Shown here one piece after another: positions 11,099 to 22,299 of a DNA stretch of 64,000 nucleotides; positions within the stretch are counted from its first letter, which is position 1; the number at the start of each line of letters is the position of its first letter. The notes under the pieces were generated by a model. The model saw only the letters and a program-made list of their open reading frames with translations, made no database searches and had not been told where the DNA came from. The translations under genes and the position numbers were made by a program. The stretch is taken from positions 124,001-188,000 of the forward strand of contig VCMS01000072.1 in assembly GCA_022539475.1 (NCBI GenBank), in the 5' to 3' direction. This stretch comes from Gracilaria domingensis. Lineage: Eukaryota > Rhodophyta > Florideophyceae > Gracilariales > Gracilariaceae.

Positions 11099-13633
11099 CT
11101 ATCCGCTGTTCCCTGCAACTGGGGACATGCTTGTACCGTGCTGTGGCACAGGAATCCCGGGACTCATCGCCATCGCAAAAGGATGAACGAATGCTTCCGC
11201 CTGCGGCGCTCCGAAACCCTTGCTTGGGGAGAAATCATTAGGGGCTGGATTGAACTGATTTGGATGCTGATTATATACATAGCCGCCGTACATTGGTGGG
11301 GCTGCAGGATACATGACAGGGCCAGCAGGTTGCTGCTGGTAGAAGGTCGGATAAAACTGAGTGGGAACGTGAGTTTGTGCGTTGTTCCCTAACTTCGTAC
11401 ATCCACTGTTCGATAGACCAGGCTTGTCACCCTCCGACTTGCTGTTTTCCGCAGTAATTGCAGAGGTTGCTTCGTCCTGTTGGTTTGGAACGGATGCGCA
11501 CCCATGCGGGGAACCATGAGAGCGAGCCCCTCCCATTCCGTTGGTCGACATCGGAGTGGATACCACAGGCACAGTGTGCTGATGGTACGTTGTGTGCGGT
11601 GGAGGCGGTGCGTAGTAGGAATATGCACCCAAGTTTGGTTCCCCGTAGAAAGGGGGCTGAGGTGCAAACTGAGGATGATACTGTCCGTGAGACATAAACG
11701 GGGGAGCATATGAGTGGTGCGGTTGAGGTAGATGTACACTTGATGGAAGCTGACTAGGCATCATGACAGCTCTGTGATGTTCTGAGCTATCCTTCGAATG
11801 TCTCTTGTTGAAATCAGTGGACTTCGAAGCGGAATTATTGCGCGACTGGGAGTTCTGACTGATTCTTCGCTGTTTGACTTCTGTGTGGTTTTTCGTCAGC
11901 CCCACACCAGTGCTCTCAACAGCAGTGTTAGTCAAAGAGGCTTCTGACTGTCCCCCTCCGTCCTTGCTCTTCGCATCAGTCTCTCGCTTCTTGTTCGAAC
12001 TGGCCTTTATCGTCTTGAGCACTCGTTGAGATTTCTCGCGCGTTGACGATTCGTTCAAAGCGTCCTTCGACGGGACGTTCTCCTTGTCGTATTCTTCTTT
12101 CTCTGCTTGGGGTTCATCTGAGCTCGAAGACTTGGTCGACTTGCCATCCTGAGGTTCAGCATTCCCATTGGCCCGTGCGTTTTGATCTTGTGGTAGTAGT
12201 ACTGAGCTTGGTTCCTCTTCATCGGGGCATTGCTCATCATGACTGATGCCAATCTTTTCTTCAATGAGTAATTTGGCAATCTTCACTTCAGTGGAGGATC
12301 CGAAGATAGATACGGTACGATGAGAACTGTCTCGTTCGGATTCGTTCTTTCCCGTAACCTCGATGATTGCACCGGACCTGTTCTGCATTTCACGTATATT
12401 TGCGCCGTTCTTGCCAATAAGTAAGCCAATATGCTCTGCTGACAATATGAAGGAGTCTTCCTTTCTTCCCTGCGAAAAGGCTCGGCGTCGGATATCGCGA
12501 ATCCTTGATACACTGTCCGACGGATGAACATCATCCCGCCGCGTGTGAAGGGCATCCGGACGAGCTCCCTCGAAGTTACGCAATGACCCCTCGCGAATCA
12601 CGAAATGAATCATGGAACGCGCGCGATCCACTGCTGCTACACTTCCTGATATGATTATCTGCCTCTCCGGACTTTCACCGGCTTCCTCATCTGAGGCGAC
12701 TCTGATCATTGCGCCACTCTTCTGATGCAGCAATCGCAATGTGGTGCCACGTGAGCCAATCACGGAACCAACAGCTGCGCGTGGGATATACATCGCAGTT
12801 GAGTCATCAGCGTCACCAAGGGAAGGATCCCGCGGGGGTGAGGGTGGCGCGTTTTGCAGGATTTCGACAATCAACTGGCGAGCATGAGAGGCCTGTTGCG
12901 CTGTACCGTGAATGGTGAGCAATTTGCGATCTCCTTCAACCTGATCGTTGTGAACAGTGGCATAGGCGCCTGTCTTCTCTTTGATGGACCGAATGGTAAC
13001 GCCACCAGCACCAATAACGAGTCCAATCTTCGTGATTGGAATCCACATCTCTCTAGTTTCTAACGGTGAGTCAGAACGAGTCCGCACAACTTCAAGACGA
13101 CGCTGAATCAGCATACGACAGCGGCTGACAGCATCCTCAGTGCCACTGATACGAAACTTTCTGTCGCGACTAGGATAACTGCGATCCATGGACACGATGG
13201 CATTAGAGGTATTTTGAATGGCCTTGATAGTATCGCCGTGCTTGCCGATGATGAGGCCGACATGTTCAGCGGGCACTACGACAAAATCGTGTGCTTGTGG
13301 TTGCTTTGATTCGGCTTCATGCGGTTGGTCAGCAGAGTCCTCTGAGGGATCGGGTGGGGGAAGATTGGAGCGGGCAACTGTATGTGATGGGGATGAAGGG
13401 GGTTGGCAGTTGACTTCTGAATCTGGAGATTCCGACATCGAGGAAGATGACTCAGTTCGACGGATGACTGCTCGGGCTGGAGAATCGGGATGAGGGTAAT
13501 CGGGTGGTGGCCGCTTCGATGGGAGGGCGGAAGTGGGATTAGACGTGACGCAACGTCGACGAAAGGAGCTTGCTATTTGCCTTGCACGCGAAGGGGGGTC
13601 ATCGAGGGAATGCCGGATGTGCGAAGCTGGCAT
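11099..13633 (-). CDS. Four-KH-domain RNA/ssDNA-binding protein, FUBP/PCBP-like
   Basis: An 844-residue protein encoded without introns and ending in TAG. Four KH domains lie at residues about 116-181, 195-259, 279-346 and 393-461. Each has its nucleic-acid-gripping GxxG loop intact (GKHG at 130, GAGG at 208, GSRG at 293, GKNG at 407). The spacing and number recall FUBP/KSRP proteins, which bind AU-rich or pyrimidine-rich RNA or single-stranded DNA. Residues about 465-640 are charged and Ser/Lys-rich, and the C-terminal 200 residues are rich in Pro, Tyr, Gln and His, a typical low-complexity tail. The start at 13633 precedes a Pro/Ser/Arg-rich disordered N-terminus. The exact target is unknown. 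Confidence 0.92.
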   Translation of the reverse strand: MPASHIRHSLDDPPSRARQIASSFRRRCVTSNPTSALPSKRPPPDYPHPDSPARAVIRRTESSSSMSESPDSEVNCQPPSSPSHTVARSNLPPPDPSEDSADQPHEAESKQPQAHDFVVVPAEHVGLIIGKHGDTIKAIQNTSNAIVSMDRSYPSRDRKFRISGTEDAVSRCRMLIQRRLEVVRTRSDSPLETREMWIPITKIGLVIGAGGVTIRSIKEKTGAYATVHNDQVEGDRKLLTIHGTAQQASHARQLIVEILQNAPPSPPRDPSLGDADDSTAMYIPRAAVGSVIGSRGTTLRLLHQKSGAMIRVASDEEAGESPERQIIISGSVAAVDRARSMIHFVIREGSLRNFEGARPDALHTRRDDVHPSDSVSRIRDIRRRAFSQGRKEDSFILSAEHIGLLIGKNGANIREMQNRSGAIIEVTGKNESERDSSHRTVSIFGSSTEVKIAKLLIEEKIGISHDEQCPDEEEPSSVLLPQDQNARANGNAEPQDGKSTKSSSSDEPQAEKEEYDKENVPSKDALNESSTREKSQRVLKTIKASSNKKRETDAKSKDGGGQSEASLTNTAVESTGVGLTKNHTEVKQRRISQNSQSRNNSASKSTDFNKRHSKDSSEHHRAVMMPSQLPSSVHLPQPHHSYAPPFMSHGQYHPQFAPQPPFYGEPNLGAYSYYAPPPPHTTYHQHTVPVVSTPMSTNGMGGARSHGSPHGCASVPNQQDEATSAITAENSKSEGDKPGLSNSGCTKLGNNAQTHVPTQFYPTFYQQQPAGPVMYPAAPPMYGGYVYNQHPNQFNPAPNDFSPSKGFGAPQAEAFVHPFAMAMSPGIPVPQHGTSMSPVAGNSG

Positions 13634-15194
13634 GATCGGAGGAAGAAAGAGGTGAGTCGAGTTGAAAAGTGGGAAGAGGGGATTGTGTAATCCGGAGGAG
13701 ATGGTTTGGCAGCGAGCAGGTGGGACGAATGACTGTACGATTTAAGGCTGAAGGACGCGCAAATGGGGCGTTTGGAGCGTTGAAACGAAAAGATGCGGCG
13801 AGGGGGGTAAAACGGCGAGGGTAAGAGGCAGCGCTTGGCTGAGGATTGTGCGCGAGTGGGCGGTGAGGCCCAGCACGCTTTCTGAGAGGTGACCGCTGCT
13901 TGCGACATGGCTGAGGAGCTACGCGCTGCAGCTCGTGCTGCATACCGCTGTAGTGCGCCCGGCAGTGCGCGTACGAGCGCTGCGGGAAACGCGACGAGGC
14001 GCTTTGCAAACTGTTGGCTGTGGAAGTAGTATGAAAGCCACCCAGAAGGCCCGGGGCAAGAAGCGCTGCAGAAGAAGCTGTTACGGACCCTCGTACCTTT
14101 TTGCCTAATGCCTTCGTTCTTGTATGTGTGAAGCAGGTGCTGGTGACGCATGCACCCAAACAACACGTCTGTTGAACACATGATGCGGCAGTGTTCGCGC
14201 ATCAGCCTCCTGCTTACAGTCAAGGGAAATAATGTTCCTCAATCAGATGCATCTTTTGCGTTTATTGCAAGCCACGAGGCGAGACATGCCGGTCTTGGCC
14301 TCTTCCGACTTCTGCCTGCTTGGCTGCGTTGACAACACAACAACACTTTCCAAATAAATCTACCGCCGTTGAATCGCAGTGCTCTGCTAGTCTCTTGTTT
14401 CACAGCTGGGCTTCTGCCAACCTGCTTTTAGTTCAGATAAACTGTTTCGTCAACGACCGGAGAGCTTTTCTTTACGCTGGGCTAGGACGCGGTTGCTGAT
14501 GTTATACGATTAGGAATAGAGCCTCGGCACCACTGCACGGCTCTGAAGTTCAGAGTCTGAACGTCTCATGTATTTGCCACTGACTCAGACTAGAAGGTCT
14601 TCTTATTTTCCACGGTCATTGTAATGCAAAAGAGCCACTAATGTTAAATATCTTCCTATAAAAACGCCATTAGTATTGACATTCATAAGGCCACCTCTTG
14701 ACAGATTCATTATTTCTCTTTACGCACTATACGTCTCTACAACGCAGGTCTGCAATGGCATTTTTGAGAACCAAAGTCTAGTATGATATCAAAATGTCAT
14801 TCAGAACAATAACAACAGTTACAACAGCAGTAGGAAGCAGCAGCCGTGGCTTCAAACCAACCAAAAGCAAACATGTAGAGAAATGAAGTGAAGACTTTAT
14901 GCAGATGTGTCCATGTTGAGTTCGCACAAAGCTTTTCAGGAAATGCAACATCAACGCCACGGCCTCCAAACAGTTCCATCTTCCCAAAAAATCCATTTCT
15001 TTTTGCAAATGTTTTTTAATTGTAGCCAGCCCGCAGTTTCCAGCCTTCCAGAAAGACAGTATGCACCGTGGACACGGAGAGTTTGCCGAGATGTCTAAAA
15101 TTTAAGGATAAAAACATTGGACATTTCTAAAAATTGAGGAAACTTCTCCAGACATTTCTGTTCCATTAGGCTCTTGAACTCTTTCGTGACGATT
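13634..15194. other. Upstream region of the KH gene and gene-free interval
   Basis: Contains the presumed promoter and 5' leader of the KH gene (GC-rich up to about 14100), then AT-richer DNA without convincing coding regions. Long frames overlapping 13573-14223 on the minus strand have no recognisable domain and lie in the leader. No tRNA or other RNA gene was recognised. Confidence 0.45.
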
Positions 15195-15224
15195 CGCTTA
15201 TGTCTAGCTCACTAGACATAAGCG
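15195..15224. repeat. Short palindromic repeat, copy 1 (best preserved)
   Basis: A perfect 13-bp inverted repeat, CGCTTATGTCTAG, with a 4-base loop, about 20 bp outside the left end of Harbinger-like element H2. Diverged copies lie at 19356-19381, 22186-22211 and 22274-22299. The shared core is CTTAT-x-x-CTAG, a short loop, then CTAGA-x-ATAAG. Confidence 0.7.
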
Positions 15225-15813
15225 GAAAACATAATTAGGTAACCACTAGCCCTTTTCAAATAATGAAAAGCTAGACTCTTTTCAAAACAAGATAACGTTT
15301 GCAGACCCCAGTCGTTTAATTAAAGAAACTAGGATTGCCTGAAATGGGACTTATTTCGAAACAGTGACAAAAACAAAAGCACGCCCCGCAGCCATCGTCC
15401 AAAATGCTTACCTTATTCCCATTGCTCACCTTGTCCAAAATCTGCGTTCTTCACTGTCTACGTTCATTATGGTTGTCACTTCAAGCAAATTGTGATCATC
15501 CTCGGCCTCTCCACATTCTCCGATACAGCCAACAGAGTAACGCGTTTTCCATGATGTCCCAAGTCCGACTCCCAACATTCTTGAAGCATCTCGTTGCGGC
15601 CTACAACGCGTCTCGCAAAGGCTTGTCGTGAACAAAATTGAAAAGAAGTAGAAGATCCGCAACTTGATAGCCCATAACGCTATTGTTTAGAAAATGAAAA
15701 CTTTAGACAGAACTTTTGCAACCGTTGCAAAACGGGCACGTAACCGCCATATACCGAACAGAATCATTGTGCACCAACAAAATACATACCAAATGAGCTG
15801 AGGGAGGGCATAC

Positions 15814-16488
15814 ATGGCGCGCAAAACCGCCAATAACGTACGAAATATCGCAAATTCAGTGCAGAACTGTGCAAAGAAGGTTATCATTTGTCCTACTCAG
15901 AAAGATCGCGAAGATGACGCGCCCTTAGCTGCGGCTCGTGGTAGAGAAAACGATGCTCAACATGTCTTGTATCAAGCGGTGCTTGATTACAAAGATGAAG
16001 CATCGAAAAAGACGCTATCTACAGATGACGGAGCAGAAAAGGCATTAGCCAGAAACAAGGAGTCCCAAGCAGAAAAAGAGAAACGCAATTGTGAACGAAG
16101 GAAGACATTCGAGAAGAACAAGCGATTGCGTCAAAAAGAACGAGAAGAGCGAGAACGTCGCAAAAATGCCGCCGAGATCCAAGCCTTGCGAGCGCAAACA
16201 CGTGTTACAAATGCTGGAATCGCAAGTGCGGCACTATAACGTCGGCAAAGTGAGCAGTTTGGAGTTTTGGTCGGTCTTTTTGCTAAGAGCAACAATCTGG
16301 ACGTGTGCGATCCCGCTACCCCGCTACCACCTCAGCTTCTATCAGAGCCCCTTGTGATCGATCCCGCTCTTAGCCACCGACCTGAAAGCGAAGCCCATCC
16401 GCTAGCCTCTGGCAATGGAAATGGTTCGCCTGACCGCGTGGCGCAGTCTTGTGAAGGTCCGGATGGTGAATCGGTGGAACAGGAATGA
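15814..16488 (+). pseudogene. Charged coiled-coil companion gene of H2, one nonsense stop
   Basis: One reading frame from ATG 15814 runs to 16488 and is broken only by TAA at 16237. Residues about 60-130 are Glu/Lys/Arg-rich and strongly coiled-coil-like (EKEKRNCERRKTFEKNK, QKEREERERRKNAAEI); the tail is Pro/Ser/Glu-rich. It sits where H1 and H3 carry their SANT/Myb-like gene and has the same convergent orientation to the transposase, so it is probably the C-terminal part of such a DNA-binding companion. No SANT domain is visible, so this is inferred from context. Confidence 0.5.
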
Positions 16489-16618
16489 TATTTTTCTTTC
16501 TCTCTTAGCGGCGCGTGGAGCAGCGAGCGCAAAGTCCGCAGCGTAGGGAGCCGAAGGCGACCGGAGCGGAGGACTTGGCGCGAGCCGCTCCGCGCGCCGT
16601 TCACCGAACAATAAACGT

Positions 16619-17628
16619 TTACATGTCTTTCTCAAGGTCCTCATCTTCATACTCTTGATCAGCATGCGCACGCAATTTTTCCTCGTATCGGGAACGAGGT
16701 TGTAGAGGATAACCTCGTCGCTCCAACTGCCAGTTACAAAGCATGGCTGCAGTTTGACAGGCAATGGGGAACAGTGATTTCTCGAAAGGCCATCGTCCCA
16801 AAAACAACCGGAAACGGTTGTTGATATATCCGATACCCCACTCGTTCACCATTCGTTGTTTTCTAATACGCTTGTTGTATACCGTTCTATACATCCACGT
16901 CGTGCTCTCGTTTCTTTCATACGGCACAACAAGAGCGCCACTGCCAGCAAAACCCATGTCAGCCAAGCCATGCTGTCCGTTCGACAGAAAAGACTGCGGA
17001 TCACGAAAAACTTTAGAGCTAGTATACAGATTGCGGTCACTTTCTGCGCCTTTATCCGATATTTCGAGGCGTATAAAGCGTCCAAACAGGTCACAAAAAA
17101 CAAGAACCGACCAAGCATGGTCTTTTTGTAGCCATCGTAGGCACGTTCTTGTTCAGAGTTCTTTTTTGGCCTCCACCGCTTGCTTTTGTTTCCATCTAGA
17201 AAAAAGACACACTTCGGGAAACCAATAATTAAACCTTCCATATCCTCCCTTTCTTGTTCGTTGGGCCACCGAATAAGCTTAGGTTCGTGAGCATCTAGAA
17301 CTCTAAACACGGAGTACAGAACATGATGAAAGTAGTTCGAAACCGTTCCTGGAGATACATCGTAGCGGTGCGCAATTCGTTCTACACCTATTCCTCCCTC
17401 GTTGGAACCACCAAAAACATCAAGGAACATGAAGAGCATTTCTTCGGTTTCGAGACGCCTTCGGCGTGGCAGTCGTTGCTCTCCTTCAAAATCATTTCTA
17501 ACATCTACGGGAAGCTCTGGTCTCTGACGGGCTAGGTTGTGAAGATTTCCAAAGTCCTCCCTTGTCATGTGGGTAGTTTTTTCGAACAAGAGAACGTCTG
17601 GATCTTCAAAGCGTATGTTATTATACAC
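16619..17628 (-). pseudogene. Harbinger-like DDE transposase of H2, frameshifted
   Basis: The N-terminal part (from ATG 17628) carries a helix-turn-helix-like segment (GIGVERIAHRYDVSPGTVSN). Then come CVFFLDGNKSKRW (first acidic residue) and RPKKNSEQERAYDGYKK. Near 17090 the frame shifts, after which the other frame gives FGRFIRLEISDKGAESDRN, GLADMGFAGSGALVVPY (second Asp) and MVNEWGIGYINNRF (Glu). All three catalytic positions can therefore be seen across the frameshift. It differs from the H1 and H3 transposases and belongs to another branch of the DDE_Tnp_4 family. Confidence 0.75.
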
Positions 17629-18285
17629 TTGAGATGAAAAGCGTTTAGCATACTTTGCTTTCGATCCAGATACAGAGTTTCCTCCACCCGGTGTGCTTTG
17701 CTCTTCGGGAAAATTGAAATACGACGTACATGAGAAAGGTTATGCAGCTAGTATCGCTCCTTGGTTGACGAGCATCTGCGTGTGGATGGCTGTCTGTGAC
17801 ATCTGGTCTAACAGGAGCATGTAGAGCAAGAAGTCTTTTTCCTCCATCCTGGTGGATGGAAGACGTCGGCTCTCGGAGCACGTGTACAGACAATAAGAAA
17901 TCGCCCTTCTTTTGAAATTTAGGAACTGCCTAGATTCAAGGGTTAAGCTCTAAGCTAAGCTTTTCTTATTTAAAAAGGTCTACTATAACCGTTTGTTGAC
18001 TTAAGACATGCAGTCCGCGAAAATCGAATAACACCAAGGACAGAAAATAGCATAGCTCAGTTCTTAATTCCTTCTCAAACCTTTCCTAGCATCACAGTAA
18101 AGGACCTCGCTCTGTAAAGGGTTGTGTGTAAACCAAATCCAAATTGACGCCCACACCCGGCGTTAGTGTCATTAACACACGATGGCGCCAAAAGCGACCA
18201 CAAAGTTACAACGAATACAAACACCCTCGCGCCATAATTGGCGCCAAATACACATATATGTAAAGACATCCGTAGTGCCTCATAG

Positions 18286-19197
18286 ATCACAAAGCTGTCC
18301 CACTCACGTGAGCAGCTTTGTTTCATAGCTTGTACGCCCCCCAATTCCAAAGAACGGGTATTTCAGCGCAGTGGAGCAAAGCCAACAATCCGGACATTAA
18401 CTCATGCTCTTGTACCTATCCGTGTCATTGCAGACCAACTAGAGCGTTCCATCTCGACCATTTATCGCTTTTTGCAGCCACAGAGGTCAAAGAAGAAGCC
18501 GTTTAAGCCAACAAATGCAAGGAAAATATCAACCAGGGCCACAACGCTACTGATTCGACTGGCTTCTACAGATGACTATAGCGCTTCTCAACTGCGTCAG
18601 CGTCTTAACTTGCCCATCACAGTTCGCCCCGTTCAGCAGATACTGCGTGCGCAACCTTATCTCAAGTATCGCAACCACACGATTAGTCCCAGACTGACTT
18701 CAAAACATAAAGAGGCCAGGCTGGTTTGGGCTCGTCGCCACGTAACGAAAGGGGATCTGTTCTGGGTTCGCGTAATATTTTCAGACGAGAAGAAGTTTAA
18801 CGTGGACGGCCCGGATGGTTTTGCTAAATACTGGCACGATTTACGGAAAGAGCCACGGCGCTTCTCTACTCGTCAGAATGGGGGTGGCTCAGTGATGGTG
18901 TGGGGTGCGATTTTGTTTTATGGCGTTTCGGATATTGTCTTTTCGGATGGTAAGCAGAACTCTGAGAAGTACTGTAACACATTGAGGCTGGGTTTGCTGC
19001 CGTTGGTAGCCGACACTTTTGGAGAATCGCATCCATTTATATTTCAAGAAGATAACGCGCCTATCCACACTTCTGCTTTGAGCATGGTGGGAAGGCTATC
19101 AGAAGCCGCTGGTGTGGTCTTGCAAGAACAGTTGGGTCTAGAGGGGTCTGCGGAGCAGATATCAGAGCTACTGCTATTGGAATTTCGCGGACTGTAA
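18286..19197 (+). pseudogene. Tc1/mariner-type transposase, degraded
   Basis: The frame is open from a stop at 18283 to 19197, but the first ATG (18472) falls after the helix-turn-helix (IRVIADQLERSISTIYRFL), so the original start has been lost. Downstream are the second HTH-like part, FSDEKKFNVDGPDG (first catalytic Asp), NGGGSVMVWGAI and FQEDNAPIHTS (second Asp). The expected SPDLNPIEN block with the third catalytic residue is missing, and the last 40 residues are unlike the family, so a deletion or frameshift has removed the C-terminus. Terminal repeats were not found. Confidence 0.8.
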
Positions 19198-19355
19198 GCA
19201 AAATGTTTTGAATGGGCTACAAATTCAATCAATTTAAGATCTTACCAATAACATTCTAACTTTAGTACTACGTGTTTTTCAATCAACATGGTATGTTACA
19301 TTACTTTCCCTCAGCCGCAAAAATCGAGTTATTTCTTTCATTTTCATTGGCTATT

Positions 19356-19381
19356 TTTATGCCTAGCCCACTAGAGATAAG
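19356..19381. repeat. Short palindromic repeat, copy 2
   Basis: TTATGCCTAG, a CCCA loop and CTAGAGATAAG, about 8 bp outside the left end of Harbinger element H3. A diverged copy of the 15195-15224 palindrome. Confidence 0.55.
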
Positions 19382-19568
19382 AATGTTTAGAGCATCTCTA
19401 ACGGCAACAGAAAAAAGATAGCAAATAAACTAAACCTTGCAGGCGGTTTTACCCGTAACTGGCTGCAACTATTTTGCCTCTTTGCTTACTTGCTACGCTT
19501 TCGTTCATCTCCAGCACCAAAAAAGTACATCCGTACATCCCAAGAACTCTGAAGCCAAACTTTTTACC

Positions 19569-20769
19569 ATGGAGGATCACGAACTGGGCGTTCCGCCAAC
19601 GTCGATCAACAACGACTAACAGGTCATCAGCAACTCACCACTGACTATCTCTGAACAAATCCCATCTATTACGATAACCATTTTCGCCGCAGGTTTTGCA
19701 TAACACAGTGTTTCTTCAACATGATTTGTGAGACATTACAGCAACGCATTCAATACTTTGTACAAAAACCAGACTGCGCAGAGCTTATTGGCTTCAGTGT
19801 ACAGCAGAAAAGAACATCAGCTCTTCGCCAACTACCCTTTGGCTGTTCCGCTGATAGTGTCGATGAATACGTGCGTATGTCAGAGTCAACAGCATCAGAA
19901 TGCCTCCAAAGGCTTTGTCGTAGTATCGTAGACTGCTTTGCGAACGAGTATCTACGCAGTCCTATTATCTCTTATCTACAAAAGATACTGAATCGCAGCC
20001 GAAGTCTGGGGTTCCCTGGCATGGTGGGTAGTATTGACTGCTCTAAATGGCTTTGTAAAACTTTTGCCGTTGCTTGGCGTTGACAGTACCAAGGTCAACA
20101 AGGCAAACTCGGTTTGACCCTTGAGGCAATTGCAGATAATACTTTTTGGATATGGCATGCATTCTTTGGCACGCCGAAAAGCTCGAATGATATCAACGTA
20201 CTTGAAACATCACCACTTTTGAAAAAGACTGCGAATGGCACTTATCCTCCTAAGGTTTCATATGTTCTCAACGGGAAAGCGCAAAGAGTGCCATACTATC
20301 TTCATGATGGTATTTATCCACCTACCGGATATTTATTGACACAGTTCAGGAGCCCATCTCCAAGAAGGAAAAGGTTCTCGCTGCCAGACAGGAAGGAAGA
20401 AGGAAAGACATTGAACGCGCTTCCGGAGCTCTACAGGGTAAATGGCATATTGTATGGCGACCATCACGATTTTGGAGGGTAGAGAGAATGAGATATGTGA
20501 TGTATTGCTGCATCATTCTGCATAACATGATGATAGAGGAGGGTCTTACGGATGAAGAACCGGGCTGGACAGAGCCAGAAGCATTCGGTGGTCAAGAGGT
20601 TGTTCATATTGGTCATCCTGTTTGGTCTGGGAGCTTCTCGGACAATGTTATTGAAGGATCAATTGCGGCGTTCTGTCAGAAAGATGGTTTTCTGAAGCAC
20701 AAAGAAAGGCAAAGAGCTTTAAAGGATGACGTTATGGAGCATCTATGGTCTTTGCACGGAGACTCATAA
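19569..20769 (+). pseudogene. PIF/Harbinger transposase of H3, broken
   Basis: The HARBI1-type core is clear: DNHFRRRFCITQCFF, ELIGFSVQQKRTSALRQL, SADSVDEYVRMSESTASECL, SIDCSKW (first Asp), a TGA stop near 20081, LEAIADNTFWIWHAFFG, SSNDINVLETSPL (second Asp), YYLHDGIYP, then after a frame change near 20340 RRKDIERASGALQGKWHIV (Glu region) and CCIILHNMMIEEGL. A further stop near 19666 and a frame change before it separate the start from the core; ATG 19569 is the likely start. In ERASG the usual Phe is Ser. Non-functional, but only a handful of lesions. Confidence 0.85.
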
Positions 20770-20909
20770 AGTGAATGACTCGCGCAAGAATTTATTGGGT
20801 GCATGCAGACGCCGCCCCAACTAAAACAAAAAGCCTTTCTCACAAGGACTTTTGGAACCTTTGAAGGTGAATACTGCAATCTGGGCCTAGTAACCGGCCC
20901 AGTAAATGT

Positions 20910-21808
20910 CTAGATTGCGGGATCTTCAGCAGCATCGACGGAGGTATTTTCAAGAGCCTTGGCTTGAGACTCTGAGCTGTCAGATTCCATACATTTCTTC
21001 TTCGCCTGTCGCTCCTTCGCGGCTTCTTCTTCTCTCAAACCGTCGACCACCCTATTCCGCGAAATGCGAAAGAATTCAAGAGCTTCAGGGCTAGTGTCTG
21101 CAATCACCGTAGATGACGCAATTTCGTTCTCTCTCTTGATCTCGTCCGCTCGTTTGCGCTGCAACACAAGCGCTTCCTTTGCGATATTCAATTTCGCGTC
21201 AACATGCTGTTTCTTAATGTAGTCTGCCTTGGCAGCCTTTCGCCCTTGCGGGCCCTCACTTTCAACAGAATCTGGTTGTGCTCCATGTTTCCTTTGCACC
21301 GCTTCTTCGTTGTTGGTTTCATTCAAGGCGCACTTGCTTTCTCCGGAACACGTTTCAGAATTATCTTTCTTGCTCGTTTCCTCTACTGAAAACTTTGGAC
21401 TCGCAGTACTTCCCATGCATCCTTGAACTTGAATGGCTCCCCAATATCATCGTTTGGGGAGGTCATCTTCATGTTGTTGTAAAGTCCTGTTCTCATTTTG
21501 ACCTTGTCTGTGTCGTTGTACCAAAAAGGATTACATCTGAGTACTTTATTGTAACATCCTGTTAACTGAGTACATTTTGTAATCATCAGCTTCACAAGAT
21601 TGCGAATGTAATCATTAGAGCGATTTAGACGGTTTGCTGGCTTGAAGAAATTGTTGTGAAGTTTCGCTACACCATCAAAGAATAGCTTCTTCTCGCGCTC
21701 TGTGCCCATGATTGGGTCTTCGGAGGTTTTGATGTACGCTCTGGCAATCGCTGCATCTTCTCGTGGCGAAAAGCTGGGTCCACGAGTACCGTGTTTCTTT
21801 TGTTCCAT
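20910..21808 (-). pseudogene. SANT/Myb-like companion gene of H3, one frameshift
   Basis: The N-terminal part, from ATG 21808, carries the trihelix/SANT-like block GPSFSPREDAAIARAYIKTS, then DPIMGTEREKKLFFDGV, SNDYIRNLVKLMITKC, LTGCYNKV and GEPFKFKDAWEVLR. A frameshift near 21400 moves the frame; the rest, from about 21410, is a charged coiled-coil tail (KADYIKKQHVDAKLNIAKEA and LQRKRADEIKRENEI). The layout is that of Myb-like proteins needed for Harbinger transposition. It converges on the H3 transposase. Confidence 0.8.
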
Positions 21809-22185
21809 TCTTTGACGAACTGTTTATTGACCTATGGATCATATCGTACCTATTATTGGGTCAGGCAGTGCATCGCGGGGTAGAGTGCTCAGGTATGTTT
21901 CCCAGGGTTGTGAGTGTTTCGGTTTATTGGCACCAAAAACCCAGATACAGAACCAGTCACTTTGACCCACGTAGGTGCTTATTTGCTTCTGGAAATTTGA
22001 ACAGGTTCAGAAATCTAAAGCAGATCGCAAGCGTTTGGTTCGGAAATCTGAACCTGTTCAAAACTTTGCTCCTTTTTTGGCCCCGGTGGAGATGAGCACC
22101 GCAGCAATTAAGTTCTTTACTGTTTTGATTCGGCCGGTGGAGATGCTCTTAGTCCAAAAAAAGGTAACCATTTTGAACTGAAAAT

Positions 22186-22211
22186 CTTATTTCTACTGTG
22201 AGAGACATAAG
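22186..22211. repeat. Short palindromic repeat, copy 3
   Basis: CTTATTTCTACTGTGAGAGACATAAG, about 35 bp outside the right end of H3. It aligns in reverse complement with the copy at 22274-22299. Confidence 0.45.
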
Positions 22212-22273
22212 AATCAATTATCATTCGATGCGAACCAAAACATGTGGTTGTTAGTTCGCCGTGTGGTCATTCT

Positions 22274-22299
22274 TCTTATGTCTAGCGTACTAGAAATAA
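22274..22299. repeat. Short palindromic repeat, copy 4
   Basis: CTTATGTCTAG, loop CGTA, CTAGAAATAA. Located between H3 and the gypsy element. It shares the core of the 15195-15224 palindrome. Confidence 0.55.

Larger units (their letters stand above)
15243..17985. mobile_element. Harbinger-like element H2 (about 2.74 kb)
   Basis: The transposase relic (minus) and a charged companion gene relic (plus) converge, as in H1 and H3. The left sequence AGCCCTTTTCAAATAATG near 15249 matches the reverse complement of the right end (TAGACCTTTTTAAATAAG, near 17968-17985), giving imperfect terminal inverted repeats of about 35 bp. TAA lies directly outside both ends (15240-15242 and 17986-17988), consistent with the 3-bp TWA target duplication of Harbinger elements. 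The exact ends are uncertain by a few bases. The length is almost identical to that of H3. Confidence 0.6.
19390..22148. mobile_element. PIF/Harbinger element H3 with TIRs and TTA target duplication
   Basis: The left end GAGCATCTCTAACGGC (19390) mirrors the right end, whose reverse complement is GAGCATCTCCACCGGC (ending 22148). TTA occurs immediately outside both ends (19387-19389 and 22149-22151), the target duplication expected for Harbinger. GAGCATCTC-type termini are also familiar from plant Harbinger elements. The 2759-bp element holds a transposase relic on the plus strand and a SANT/Myb-like relic on the minus strand, converging. Few breaks remain, so the insertion is relatively young. 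Confidence 0.88.

Noticed and set aside
13573-14223. Minus-strand open frame of 216 codons overlapping the start of the KH gene
   Set aside because: No domain, out of frame with the KH gene and located in its leader; it looks like chance in GC-rich sequence.
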